Shown here piece by piece: positions 15,356 to 24,900 of a DNA stretch of 30,334 nucleotides. Position 1 is the stretch's first letter; each line of letters opens with the position of its first letter. The stretch spans positions 1-30,334 of the forward strand of contig JBBQGL010000031.1 in NCBI GenBank assembly GCA_038323025.1. The letters are read 5' to 3'. The stretch comes from JAFKKF01 sp038323025 (lineage in GTDB: Bacteria > Pseudomonadota > Alphaproteobacteria > Rhizobiales > Kaistiaceae). A program made the position numbers and the translations under genes. The notes under the pieces are model-generated. The model was not told the DNA's origin. It saw only the letters and a list, made by a program, of their open reading frames with translations, and ran no database searches.

Positions 15356-16081
15356 CTACGCCGATGCCAGCTCGGCCTGGTGCGCCTTGACCATCTCGGC
15401 CATGCCAGTGAAGCGGAAGTCGTAGTGCGGCATCGCGTCCGGATTAAGGGTGGCGCCGAAGCCGCCCTCGGCATGGCGTCGATGGATCCAGCATGATGCC
15501 AGGCCGAAGATGTTCGCCGTCTGGTGGTCGTGGAACAGGCTCTCGGCCGTGTGCAGGATGTCGGTCTTTTCCACGCCCATTCCTCCGAGCTTCTCCAGCA
15601 TGTATTCGAAGTTCTGCTGCGACGGCTTGTAGGAACCGATGTCCTCGGCCGTGAAGACAGCGTCGAATTCGACGCCGAGCCTACGGTTCGAGAACGCGAA
15701 ACTCTCGTTGTCGACGTTCGACAGGATGACCAGCCGATAGAAGCCGGCGAGGTAGCGCAGCGCCGCCACCGTGTCAGGGAATGCCGGCCAATCCTTGATC
15801 GAACGGCCGTAGGCAACGCACTCGTCCCAGGGCGCGTGCACGCCCCATTCCTCGGCGAGGCGCTTGTACACGATGGCGAGGAGGTCGCGGTAAAGCCGCG
15901 TTGGCGTCGCCCGCTGCTGGGAGGCTTCGTGGCGGGCATGGGCTTCGAGGATCTGGTCGCGCGAGAGCTGGCGTCCGACTCTTGCGGTCAGCGGCTCCAG
16001 CGCGGCGAGCATGCCGCTCTCCCAGTCGATGAGCGTGCCATAGCAGTCAAAGGTCAACACCTTGAAGTCGGTCAGTCGCAC
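15356..16081 (-). CDS. haloacid dehalogenase type II-like HAD hydrolase
   Basis: HAD-superfamily hydrolase of 241 residues. Motif I is TFDCYGTLIDW with nucleophile Asp12; motif II is LVILSNVDN; motif III Lys lies in GSYKPSQQNF; motif IV is in ILHTAESLFHDHQTANIFGL, and a CWIHRRH tail follows. The ESLFHDH block is typical of the type II (L-2-haloacid) dehalogenase subgroup, but many members are phosphatases, so the substrate is open. The start is GTG at 16081, with AGGGAGA upstream; no in-frame ATG fits the conserved head. It follows btuD by 19 bases on the same strand, so it is probably in the btuCD operon. The link to cobalamin is inference. Confidence 0.88.
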   Translation of the reverse strand: MRLTDFKVLTFDCYGTLIDWESGMLAALEPLTARVGRQLSRDQILEAHARHEASQQRATPTRLYRDLLAIVYKRLAEEWGVHAPWDECVAYGRSIKDWPAFPDTVAALRYLAGFYRLVILSNVDNESFAFSNRRLGVEFDAVFTAEDIGSYKPSQQNFEYMLEKLGGMGVEKTDILHTAESLFHDHQTANIFGLASCWIHRRHAEGGFGATLNPDAMPHYDFRFTGMAEMVKAHQAELASA

Positions 16082-16100
16082 GGTGGTCTCCCTCTGGGGC

Positions 16101-16880
16101 TCAAGGCGTCGACAGCGACCACGGGATGAACACCGCGATCCCTTTTCGCTCGACCACCTCGGCGTGGATGCCGAATGTCGCGGCAAGAAGACGTTGGGTA
16201 AGTACCTGGCTGGCTGGGCCTTCCGCGACCACCCGGCCATCGTCGATCACAACCACGCGGTCGGCATAGCGGGCGGCAAGGCCGAGGTCGTGCAATACGG
16301 CGACAACGGCCCGTCCTGCCCCGGCATGACGTTGCAGGATGTCGAGCACGACGAACTGGTAGCGCGGGTCGAGCGACGCCGTCGGCTCATCGGCAAGGAT
16401 CACGTTGGCCTCGGTCGCCAGCACCCGGGCGAGAGCCACCCGCGCCCGCTCGCCGCCGGAAAGGGTCGTCACCGGCCGGCGGGCGTATTCGGTGACCCCG
16501 GTGGCCGCCATGGCGCGAGCGACCGCTTCGCGATCGGCGACCGACAGGTCGGCCCCGGCGCCGCGCGGCAGGCGCCCGAGCGCGACGATATCGGCGACCG
16601 GCGGCGGCCAGTGAAAGACATGGCCTTGCGGAAGATAGGCTATCCGCCGCGCTCTTTCGGCGCGCGACAATTTCGCCAGCGGAGTCCCGCCTGCTGCGAT
16701 CGTTCCCGCGACCGTGCCGACCAGACCGGCCAGGGCTCGCAGCAGCGTCGTCTTGCCGGCTCCGTTCGGGCCGATCACCGCGATGAACTCGCCGGCGCGC
16801 ACGGTCAGGTTGGCCTTGGCGAGCACGACCCGCCCGCCGAGGACGACCGCGAGCTCTCGCGCCGCCAGCAGATCGGTCAT
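16101..16880 (-). CDS. btuD: BtuD-like ABC transporter ATPase (vitamin B12 or related uptake)
   Basis: ATPase subunit of 259 residues of the FecCD/BtuCD type importer. Walker A GPNGAGKTT (37-45, Lys43), Q-loop YLPQG (82-86), signature LSGGE (140-144), Walker B VILADEP (160-166), switch His197 in VAVLHDLG. Its ATG overlaps the btuC stop by 4 bases (ATGA), so the two are translationally coupled. The divergent btuF and nearby cob genes support corrinoid uptake; sequence alone does not rule out a heme or siderophore importer. Confidence 0.9.
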   Translation of the reverse strand: MTDLLAARELAVVLGGRVVLAKANLTVRAGEFIAVIGPNGAGKTTLLRALAGLVGTVAGTIAAGGTPLAKLSRAERARRIAYLPQGHVFHWPPPVADIVALGRLPRGAGADLSVADREAVARAMAATGVTEYARRPVTTLSGGERARVALARVLATEANVILADEPTASLDPRYQFVVLDILQRHAGAGRAVVAVLHDLGLAARYADRVVVIDDGRVVAEGPASQVLTQRLLAATFGIHAEVVERKGIAVFIPWSLSTP

Positions 16881-17896
16881 GCCGGCGCCCCGGTCAGATC
16901 GTACCGGCGGCGCATAATAAGGCCGATGAAGAACGGCGCTCCGATAAGGGCCGTCAGGACTCCCACCTTGATCTCGCCTTGCGAGGGAATGAGCCGCACG
17001 CCGATGTCCGCCGCCAGCAGCAGCGCGGCCCCCGAAAAGGCCGCCGGTACGGCAAGCCTGCCGGGGTCGTGGCGCACCAGGGGCCGCACGAGATGCGGCG
17101 CTACCAGCCCGATGAAGCCGATGCTCCCCGCGACCGCCACGCCCGCGCCCACCGCCGCCGCAACGCCGGCAATCACGCGAAGCCGCACGACGGCCAGATT
17201 GAAGCCGAGGCTCTCGGCCGATTCCTCGCCGAGGGTCAGCGCGCGAAAAGCCCGCCTGTCCCAGAGCAGCAGTATCGCTCCAACCGCCATGAACGGCGCC
17301 GCGATCAGGACGTGCCGCATGCTGCGATCTTCCAGCGACCCAAGCAGCCAGAAGGCAATCTCAAGCGCGGCAAAGGGGTTCGGCGCGAGATTCAAGGGCA
17401 GCGAAGTGCCCGCGCCGGCGAGGCTGGCTATGGCGAGGCCCGCGAGGATCAGCACCAGCAAGCTGGAGCGTGGACCGGCCACCAGGATCAGCAAGCCGAC
17501 GGAAAGGAGCGCGCCGCCGATCGCGGCGACCGGCAGCGCAAATGATAGCGCGTCCGCAAGGCCAAGCGAGATGACCGTCACCGCACCGAACGCGGCCGCG
17601 GATGGCGCACCGAAGAGGTCCGGGGCGGCGAGCGGATTGCGCAGAAGTCCCTGCAGGGCCGCTCCGGCGAGGCCAAGGGTCGCCCCGATCATCACCGCCA
17701 GCAACGCCCTCGGCAGACGGATCTCGCCGACAATGATGTTCGCGGCCCGGGTTCCCCTGCCGAGCAGACCCGAGAGCACGGTTTCGGGGGGCAGCCACAC
17801 CGGGCCCACGCCCAGTGAAACGACAAAGAGGCCCGCGACGAGGAGAAACAGGGCAGCCAGCAACAGGAGATCGCGGCGCCTGCCTTCCCTCCGCAT
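16877..17896 (-). CDS. btuC: BtuC-like FecCD-family permease
   Basis: Inner-membrane permease of 339 residues of the FecCD/BtuC family, with about 8-10 hydrophobic spans. Family blocks: EIRLPRALLAVMIGATLGLAG, GLLRNPLAAPDLFG, the late SIGFIGLVAPHLVRPLV coupling region and EIKVGVLTALIGAPFFI. The ATG at 17896 (MRREGRRRD) is chosen because the next upstream start would add a Pro-rich, uncharacteristic head; a purine-rich AGGAAA lies upstream. It diverges from btuF across only 70 bases, which must hold both promoters. No riboswitch is seen here. Confidence 0.92.
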   Translation of the reverse strand: MRREGRRRDLLLLAALFLLVAGLFVVSLGVGPVWLPPETVLSGLLGRGTRAANIIVGEIRLPRALLAVMIGATLGLAGAALQGLLRNPLAAPDLFGAPSAAAFGAVTVISLGLADALSFALPVAAIGGALLSVGLLILVAGPRSSLLVLILAGLAIASLAGAGTSLPLNLAPNPFAALEIAFWLLGSLEDRSMRHVLIAAPFMAVGAILLLWDRRAFRALTLGEESAESLGFNLAVVRLRVIAGVAAAVGAGVAVAGSIGFIGLVAPHLVRPLVRHDPGRLAVPAAFSGAALLLAADIGVRLIPSQGEIKVGVLTALIGAPFFIGLIMRRRYDLTGAPA

Positions 17897-17966
17897 TCGT
17901 CGGTTTCCTTCCGCTTCTCCCCGGGGCCACGAGGGAGTAAACGAGCGTACGGGCGCGCGCAACGCT

Positions 17967-18845
17967 ATGGGGGGATGGCCAGGAGTGAATATCGCCGGGC
18001 TCAAATGGGCCGCCGCGGCGCTTTCTTGCTGGCTGGCGCTTGGCGTTCCCGGCTACGCCAGCGATGCGCCGGCCCGAATCGTTTCGATCAACCTGTGCAC
18101 CGATGAGCTGCTTCTCGCGCTTGCGGACCCGGCCCAGATAGCCGCGCTGTCGATCTACGCGACCGACCCTGCCCTCTCGTATTTATCTGAAAAGGCTCAG
18201 CAATTCCGTCACGATGCGGCCGCGGCAGAGACCGTCGTCGGCATCGCTCCGGACCTTGTCCTCGCCGGCCGCTTCACCAAGCGCGCCACGCGGGAATTGC
18301 TGAAGCACCTCGGCTATCGCCTGGTCGAACTCGATGCCGCCCATAGCGTGGCGGATTCCATAGCGGCCATCCGGCAGGTCGCCGCGCTGGTCGGGCATCC
18401 CAACCGCGGCGAATCGCTGGTTGCCGACATCGCCGCTGCTCGCGCGCACGCCGAGGCAATAGTCGGCGCCCAAAGCACGCGCCCGTCGGTCGTGTTCTAT
18501 CAGCGACGCGGCTATGTCACTGGCGGTGACACGCTGACCAGCGAACTCCTCGGGATCGTCGGGCTCGCCAACCAGGGGGGCGTGCTTGCGGGAAAGAGCG
18601 GCGGATTCGTTCCGCTTGAACGCCTGGTCGCCGAGCCGCCCGACTACCTCGTGGTGTCGTCGCTCATCCCGCCGGCGGAAGACCAGGGCAGTGCCCTTCT
18701 CGCCCATCCGGCGCTCCTCAGGCTTTACCCGCCGGCCAAGCGCATCGTGCTTCCCGAGAAGCTGACCGTCTGCGGCGGGCCATCGCTGCCCGCCGCATTC
18801 GACTGGCTGGGCGCGCAGGCAAGCAAGGTGCTCGACACGCCGTGA
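17967..18845 (+). CDS. btuF: BtuF-like periplasmic corrinoid-binding protein
   Basis: Periplasmic substrate-binding protein of the cobalamin/Fe(III)-siderophore type (class III fold), 292 residues from the ATG at 17967. A signal peptide (KWAAAALSCWLALGVPGYASDA) is followed by RIVSINLCTDELLLALADPAQIAAL, the usual opening of the mature domain, the ETVVGIAPDLVLAG block, LGYRLVELDA and late PLERLVAEPPDYLVVSS. A GTG at 17985 (MNIAGLKWAAA) would give a cleaner signal peptide; neither start has a perfect ribosome site. It overlaps cobD by 4 bases (GTGA), so import and synthesis genes are coupled here. Confidence 0.88.
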   Translation: MGGWPGVNIAGLKWAAAALSCWLALGVPGYASDAPARIVSINLCTDELLLALADPAQIAALSIYATDPALSYLSEKAQQFRHDAAAAETVVGIAPDLVLAGRFTKRATRELLKHLGYRLVELDAAHSVADSIAAIRQVAALVGHPNRGESLVADIAAARAHAEAIVGAQSTRPSVVFYQRRGYVTGGDTLTSELLGIVGLANQGGVLAGKSGGFVPLERLVAEPPDYLVVSSLIPPAEDQGSALLAHPALLRLYPPAKRIVLPEKLTVCGGPSLPAAFDWLGAQASKVLDTP

Positions 18846-19834
18846 TATCGCTGGCGCACACTTGGATGCTGGCGGCCGCCCTCGTGATCGACGGATTGGT
18901 CGGAGATCCCGAATTCATCTGGCGGCGCATTCCGCACCCGGTCGCGCTGATCGGCGGCCTGATCGGCTACCTCGACCGCTGGCTCAACCACGACGGCGCC
19001 GCACCGCGGCCAAGGCGCTGGCTCGGCGCCGTGGCGCTGGTGGTCGTGGTCGCCGTCAGCGCGGCGGCGGGGTTCGGCCTGGAACGCCTGTTCGGCACCA
19101 TCCGGCATGGCTGGATCGGCACGATCATCGTCGCCGCCCTCTTCCTGGCCGGGCGGAGCCTCTACGACCATGTCGCCGCGGTGGTGGCCGCTTTCGGCAA
19201 TGGTGGCCTGCCGGCGGCGCGGAAGGCGGTGGGACGAATTGTCGGTCGCGACCCGGCCAGCCTCGACGAGGCCGGCGCCTGTCGCGCCGCGATCGAATCG
19301 GCGGCGGAGAATTTTTCCGATGCGGTGGTCGCGCCGGCGCTGTGGTTCCTGCTCCTCGGCCTGCCCGGCCTCCTCGCCTACAAGGCAATCAACACCGCGG
19401 ACTCGATGATCGGCCACCTGACGCCGCGCCATAAGGACTTCGGCTGGGCCGCGGCGCGCCTTGACGACATTGTCAACCTGCCGGCAAGCCGGCTGTCCGG
19501 CGCCTTCATCGCGCTGGCCGCCCCGCTTGCGCCGGGCTCGATCGGCACCGCCTTTGCCGTCATGCGGGCCGACGCGCGGCGGCACCGCTCGCCGAACGCG
19601 GGGTGGCCGGAGTCCGCCATGGCCGGAGCCCTCGGGGTCGCTCTCGCCGGACCGCGACGTTACCGCGGGGTTCTCGTCGACGACCCGTTCCTCAATGCCG
19701 GCGGGCGCCGTCGCGCGACCCCCGTGGACATCCGACGCGCGCTCCGCGTCTATGCCGGCGCCGCCGCCGCTCTCCTCGTTGTCGTGCTGGGGCTGGCGGT
19801 GCCGGTCATCATCTGGGCAGACCAGCAATGGTAA
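18842..19834 (+). CDS. cobD: CobD/CbiB, adenosylcobinamide-phosphate synthase
   Basis: Membrane enzyme that attaches aminopropanol (or its phosphate) to adenosylcobyric acid. It has 330 residues and 4-5 hydrophobic spans. Family blocks: the head DGLVGDPEFIWRRIPHPVALIG, AAIESAAENFSDAVVAPALWF, AYKAINTADSMIGH and RLDDIVNLPASRLSG, and a late YRGVLVDDPFLNAGG. The start is GTG at 18842 inside the btuF stop. The gene's 3' end overlaps the convergent cobQ by 26 bases. The usual partner cobC (threonine-phosphate decarboxylase) is not in the window. Confidence 0.95.
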   Translation: MISLAHTWMLAAALVIDGLVGDPEFIWRRIPHPVALIGGLIGYLDRWLNHDGAAPRPRRWLGAVALVVVVAVSAAAGFGLERLFGTIRHGWIGTIIVAALFLAGRSLYDHVAAVVAAFGNGGLPAARKAVGRIVGRDPASLDEAGACRAAIESAAENFSDAVVAPALWFLLLGLPGLLAYKAINTADSMIGHLTPRHKDFGWAAARLDDIVNLPASRLSGAFIALAAPLAPGSIGTAFAVMRADARRHRSPNAGWPESAMAGALGVALAGPRRYRGVLVDDPFLNAGGRRRATPVDIRRALRVYAGAAAALLVVVLGLAVPVIIWADQQW

Positions 19835-21284
19835 GCAGGCGATCGATATCCACGTGCGCTTCGAGATGGTCGGCGAGGCCATCCAGCGCCGCCTCCACGG
19901 CCGCCTCGTAGCGGACGTTCGAGCCGCTAACGCCGAGGCCGGCCAGAAAAGCCCGGCGGAAGCCGTCCGAGGCAAGGATCCCGTGGACGTACGTCCCGGC
20001 AACCAGCCCATCGGCCGAGATCGCACCATCGGGCCGGCCCTCCAGATCGAGGAACGGCCTTTCGCAATCGTCGCCTCCGGTCTCCCCGAGGTGAATTTCA
20101 TAGCCGGCTATTCTTTCGCCCGACGACACATGTGTGCCGATGACGTTTCGAGTGGCCTTGTCGGCGGTTAGCACGGTATCCACGGCCAACAGGCCGAGCC
20201 CGCTTACCGTCCCGGGCCTGCCCTCTATCCCCTCCGGATCGGCGATCGTGGCGCCGAGCATCTGGTAGCCCCCGCAGAGGCCGAGCACATGGCCGCCCCG
20301 CCGCCGGTGCGCGACGATGTCGATGTCCCAGCCCTGCCGGCGCAACGCGGCAAGATCGCCGATCGTCGACTTGGAGCCGGGCAGCAGGACCAGCCTCGCC
20401 TCGGCAGGCAGCGGATTTCCCGGCTCAACGATCCTGACGGAAACACCCGGCTCCATGCGCAGCGGATCGAGGTCGTCGAAGTTCGCAATGCGCGGCAGTC
20501 GCGGCACGGCGATCACCAGTTCGCAGCCGCCCGCCGTTTGCCCTAGCCCGAGGACATCCTCCGCCGGCAAGGCGCCGGCGCCGTCGAACCACGGCACCAC
20601 CCCGAGGCAGGGCCAACCGGTCCGCTCCGCGATAGTGCGCACACCGGCCTCGAACAGGCCGGGATCGCCGCGCAGCTTGTTGATGACAAAGCCGCGAATG
20701 CGTTGGCGGTCCTCCTCGTCCAGCACTGCGTGAGTGCCGACGAGGCTGGCGATCACGCCGCCCCGATCGATATCGCCGACCAGGATCACCGGCACATTCG
20801 CCGCCTCCGCAAATCCCATGTTGGCGATGTCGCCCGAGCGCAGGTTCGTCTCGGCGGGGCTGCCGGCGCCCTCAGCGATCACGATGTCGGCGTCGCCCCC
20901 GACCCGCGCGAAGCTCTCCAGAACCCTGGGCAGCAATTCGCCCTTTCGTCGGCCGTACTCGGCGGCGCGCATGGTCCCGAAGCGCTTGCCCTGGACGATG
21001 ATCTGGGCGCCGGTTTCGGTCTCCGGCTTCAGCAGCACCGGGTTCATGTGGACCGACGCCGGGAGTCGCGCCGCGCGCGCCTGCAGGGCCTGGGCGCGAC
21101 CGATCTCGCCGCCGTCGGCGGCTACCGCCGCGTTGTTCGACATGTTCTGCGGCTTGAACGGCGCGACCTTCAGGCCGCGCCGCACCAGCGCCCGGCAGAG
21201 CCCGGCGACGATCACCGACTTGCCGACGTGCGATCCGGTTCCCTGGATCATGATCGCGGCGGCCTGCCGCTCACGTCCGCTCAA
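19809..21284 (-). CDS. cobQ: CobQ, cobyric acid synthase
   Basis: Glutamine-dependent amidase that makes adenosylcobyric acid by amidating four carboxylates of adenosylcobyrinic acid a,c-diamide. It has 491 residues. The N-terminal dethiobiotin-synthetase-like domain starts IMIQGTGSHVGKS (P-loop Lys22), then FKPQNMSNNAAV and EGAGSPAETNLR. The C-terminal class I glutamine amidotransferase-like domain has HVLGLCGGYQMLG (nucleophile Cys337) and GTYVHGILASD (His434). The start is a rare TTG at 21284, with GAGG 6 bases upstream; an ATG at 21251 would begin just before the P-loop. It is the last gene of the cbtB operon, 40 bases after cobO. Confidence 0.95.
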   Translation of the reverse strand: MSGRERQAAAIMIQGTGSHVGKSVIVAGLCRALVRRGLKVAPFKPQNMSNNAAVAADGGEIGRAQALQARAARLPASVHMNPVLLKPETETGAQIIVQGKRFGTMRAAEYGRRKGELLPRVLESFARVGGDADIVIAEGAGSPAETNLRSGDIANMGFAEAANVPVILVGDIDRGGVIASLVGTHAVLDEEDRQRIRGFVINKLRGDPGLFEAGVRTIAERTGWPCLGVVPWFDGAGALPAEDVLGLGQTAGGCELVIAVPRLPRIANFDDLDPLRMEPGVSVRIVEPGNPLPAEARLVLLPGSKSTIGDLAALRRQGWDIDIVAHRRRGGHVLGLCGGYQMLGATIADPEGIEGRPGTVSGLGLLAVDTVLTADKATRNVIGTHVSSGERIAGYEIHLGETGGDDCERPFLDLEGRPDGAISADGLVAGTYVHGILASDGFRRAFLAGLGVSGSNVRYEAAVEAALDGLADHLEAHVDIDRLLTIAGLPR

Positions 21285-21324
21285 CGATGGCCTCGCTGTT
21301 TCGGCGTCGGCTGCCGCTTCTGGA

Positions 21325-21948
21325 TCAGAATTCGATCCCCTTCTGCGCCTTCACGCCCGAGCGGAACGGATGCTTCAGCATCTCCATCTCCGTCACGAGG
21401 TCGGCAATCTCGATCAGCTCTGGCTTGGCGTTCCGGCCGGTGACGATAACGTGCACGTCAGCCGGCTTTTCATCGCGGAGGAACGACACGATCTCCTCGA
21501 CCGGCAGGTAGTCGTAGCGCAGCACGATGTTCAGTTCGTCGAGAAGGACGAGCTTGTGTTCGCCCTCCCGGATCAGCCCCTTGGCGCGTTCCCACGCCGA
21601 GCGCGCCGCCGCGAGGTCGCGCTGGCGATCCTGGCTCTCCCAGGTGAAGCCCTCGCCCATGGTGTTGATTGAGACGAGATCGCCGAATTTCTCCAGAGCT
21701 ACCCGCTCGCCGGTCTGCCACTTGCCCTTGACGAACTGGATGATCGCGACCGGAAAGCCGTGGCCGAGCGCGCGGAAGATCATGCCAAAAGCGGCGGTCG
21801 ACTTGCCCTTGCCCTTGCCGGTGTGAACGATGATCAGACCCTTCTCGATCGTCTTGCCGGCGACGATCTTGTCGCGCACCGCCTTCTTCTTCTTCATCTT
21901 CTCGGCGTGGCGCGCATCGAGTTCGGCATCGGTCATGTCGGGCTTCAT
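21325..21948 (-). CDS. cobO: CobO, corrinoid adenosyltransferase
   Basis: ATP:co(I)rrinoid adenosyltransferase of the CobA/CobO/BtuR family, 207 residues. It places the 5'-deoxyadenosyl ligand on cobalt. Walker A is VHTGKGKGKST (41-51); VAIIQFVKGKW, the FTWESQDRQRD block and the LVLLDELNIVLRYDYL segment are typical. An N-terminal basic helix (KMKKKKAVRDK) is common to CobO. The ATG at 21948 overlaps the cobN stop by 4 bases (ATGA). Confidence 0.96.
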   Translation of the reverse strand: MKPDMTDAELDARHAEKMKKKKAVRDKIVAGKTIEKGLIIVHTGKGKGKSTAAFGMIFRALGHGFPVAIIQFVKGKWQTGERVALEKFGDLVSINTMGEGFTWESQDRQRDLAAARSAWERAKGLIREGEHKLVLLDELNIVLRYDYLPVEEIVSFLRDEKPADVHVIVTGRNAKPELIEIADLVTEMEMLKHPFRSGVKAQKGIEF

Positions 21949-24900
21949 TCCGCGGCCTCCTTGTGCGAGCCAATCAGCGCAGAGAGCTGGTCGTAGACGC
22001 TGTTCCGGCGCGGCGACCACAGCCCGCGGTCGATGGCCTCGCGAAATTTCGCCGCCATTTCGGCAAGCGCCGGCGGGTTGCACTCCTCGATGAAGGAGCG
22101 GACCTCGGGGTTGCCAAGATAGGCATCGTGCAGGAGGTCGAAATGGTGGTCGCCGACCGCATCGGTAGTCGCGGCATAGGCGAACAGATAGTCGACCGTC
22201 GCGGCAATTTCGAACGCGCCCTTGTAGCCGTGGCGCATCATTCCGGCGATCCATTTGGGATTGACGGCGCGACCGCGTACGACCCGGGCGATCTCTTCGC
22301 CGAGGCTGCGCACCACCGGCTTCTCGGGCCGCGAGTGATCGCCGTGATAGGTCCGCGGCACAACCCCGGTGAGCGTCTCGACGGTGGTGCTGAGGCCGCC
22401 CTGGAACTGGTAGTAGTCGTCGGAGTCGAGGATGTCGTGTTCGCGGTTGTCCTGGTTCTGCAAAACCGCGTCGACGGATTTCAGCCGTTCGGCAAACCCG
22501 CCCCTCGCCGCCTCGCCGTTCCGCCCGCCGCCATAGGCGAACGAACCCCAGGTCAAGAAGCTCTCGGCGAGGTCGGCGCGCGTCTCCCAGAGGCCCTCGT
22601 CGATCGGCACCTGCAGTCCCGCGCCATAGGCACCGGGCCTCGCTCCGAAGATGCGGGCCGCCGCCCGGCGTCGTGCCAAAACCGGATCGACGCCTGCCGC
22701 GGTCAATTGCGCAAGGGCATCCCGCGCCGAGCCGGCGATCGGATTAGCCGTCTCATCTTCTTCCAGATCGGCAATGGCGCGCACCGCCGAGTCGATCAGA
22801 TCGATCTGATCGGGAAATGAATCGCGGAACATGCCGGAGATCTTGAGGGTCACGTCGATCCGCGGGCGGCGCAGTTCCGACAGGGGGACGACCTTGAACC
22901 CGGTGACCCGGCCGGTGCCGGGCTCCCATGTCGGGGCAGCCCCGATCAGCGCCAGGACCTCGGCGACGTCGTCTCCGCCGGTGCGCATGTTGGAGGTGCC
23001 CCAGGCCGACATGGCGACCGAGCGCGGCCACTCGCCCTCGTCCTGGAAATAGCGGAGCGCCAAGGCGTCGGCCGCAGCCTTGCCGATCGCCCAGGCGGCC
23101 CGGGTGGGGACCGCGCGCACGTCGACCGAGTAGAAGTTCCGGCCCGTAGGCAGTACGTCGGGCCGCCCGCGGGTCGGCGCTCCCGATGGACCGGGCGGCA
23201 CGAAGCGGCCGTTGAGGGCGGCCAGCACGCCGGCGATCTCCCCCTCTCCCGAGCGGTCCAATGCCGGCGCGAGCTCCTCTGCGATCCAGTCCAGCACCGC
23301 GTCGCTGGCGCCGCCGACAGATTCGCACTGGCCGGACAGTCTTCGGGTGACAAGTTGGGCGGCGAGCAATTCCAGCCGCTCGACAGTGTCGCCCCCGGTC
23401 CGCCACGGCGTCCCGGCAATTCCGGCCAGCGCTTCCGGCCTGGGATCGGTCCAATCTCCCGCCAGATCGCAGTCGAATGGATCGAACGCGAGCCGAAGGT
23501 CTTCCACAAGGGCGCGGTGCAGCGACTGATCCTGTGGCCGCCCGCCGGTCCGCGCGACCCGGGCGATGGCGACGAGGGTGTCCGTGCGCTCCCCGGCACG
23601 CGGGGAGGCACCGAGGACGTGCAGACCGTCGCGGATCTGCATCTCCTTCAGCTCGCAGAGGTGCGCGTCGAGGGCGCGGAGCGCCCCGTCCCCGTCCGCG
23701 CGCGAAATTCCCAGATCGCGGTCGAGGCCGTTCCGGCCGGCGAGCGCGACGATCTCCGTCTCCAGCCAGGCCCGCCGCCGCGGGTCGATGCCGGCCGCCA
23801 GATAGTACTCGTCGATGAGCGTCTCGAGTTCCGCCAGCGGCCCGTAGGTTTCGGCCCGCGTCATCGCCGGCATGAGGTGATCGACGATCACCGCCGACGA
23901 ACGCCGCTTGGCCTGGCTGCCCTCGCCCGGGTCGTTGACGATGAACGGATAGATCACCGGGAGCGCGCCCAAGGCCACTTCCGGCCAGCAGGTTTCGGAT
24001 AGACCCGTCGCCTTGCCGGGGAGCCATTCCAGATTGCCGTGCTTGCCCAGCTGGACGATCGCATCGGTGCCGAAGCCGCTCCGCAGCCAGGCGTAGAACG
24101 CCAGATAGCTGTGGGGCGGAACCAGCGCGGGATCGTGGTAGGTGGCCTTCGGGTCAATGTCGTAGCCGCGCGACGGCTGAATCGCGATGACGACGTTTCC
24201 GAACCGGCGGACCGGCAACCGGAACCCGCCTCCGATGAAGGCAGGGTCCGATTCGGGCGGTCCCCAGCGCGCGTCGACCGCAGCGCGGCTCGCTTCAGGC
24301 AATTCATTGAAGAACACGCGATAATCGGCGAGTGCCGCCAACGGCCTGAGACCCACCACATCGTCATCCTCGGCGAAGGCCGAGGATCGTTCGCCGCCCG
24401 CCCAACCCTCCATCAGAAGCGCCATGAGTTCGCCGCTTGTTCCGGGAAATCCCTCGACGTCGTAGCCGGCTTCGCGTAGCGCCCGGGCCAGCCGGACCGC
24501 GCTCTCCGGCGTGTCCAGACCGACGCCGTTGGCGATCCGCCCCGGGCGGTTCGGGTAGTTCGACAGGACTATCGCGACGCGTCGTTCCTTAGCCGGCTTT
24601 GCGCCCAGCCTGATCCACGCCGCCGCCTGGCTGGCGACGAACGCCACGCGGTCGGCGACCGGGCGATAGACCGTGGTCCGCGCCTCGGTGCGCGGGTCGC
24701 TGGGAAGCTCAGCCTTGAAGGAGATGGCGCGGGTGAGGATGCGCCCGTCGACCTCGGGCAGAACGACGTTCATCGTCAGGTCGCGCGGCAGCAGGCCGCG
24801 CGCGCTTTCCCGCCATGCCTCTTCGCTCGAGCCGGCGAGGACAACCTGGAGGACAGGCGTTCCGGCCCGGTCTAGCACCGTGCCGGAGTTTGCCTTGCCG

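Noticed and set aside
16062..17966. A long upstream extension of the btuF frame on the plus strand
   Set aside because: It is antisense to btuD and btuC; the signal peptide of btuF starts only near 17967-17985.
17897..17966. Second cobalamin riboswitch between divergent btuC and btuF
   Set aside because: The gap is only 70 bases and has no B12-box or CCGG-type aptamer core on either strand.
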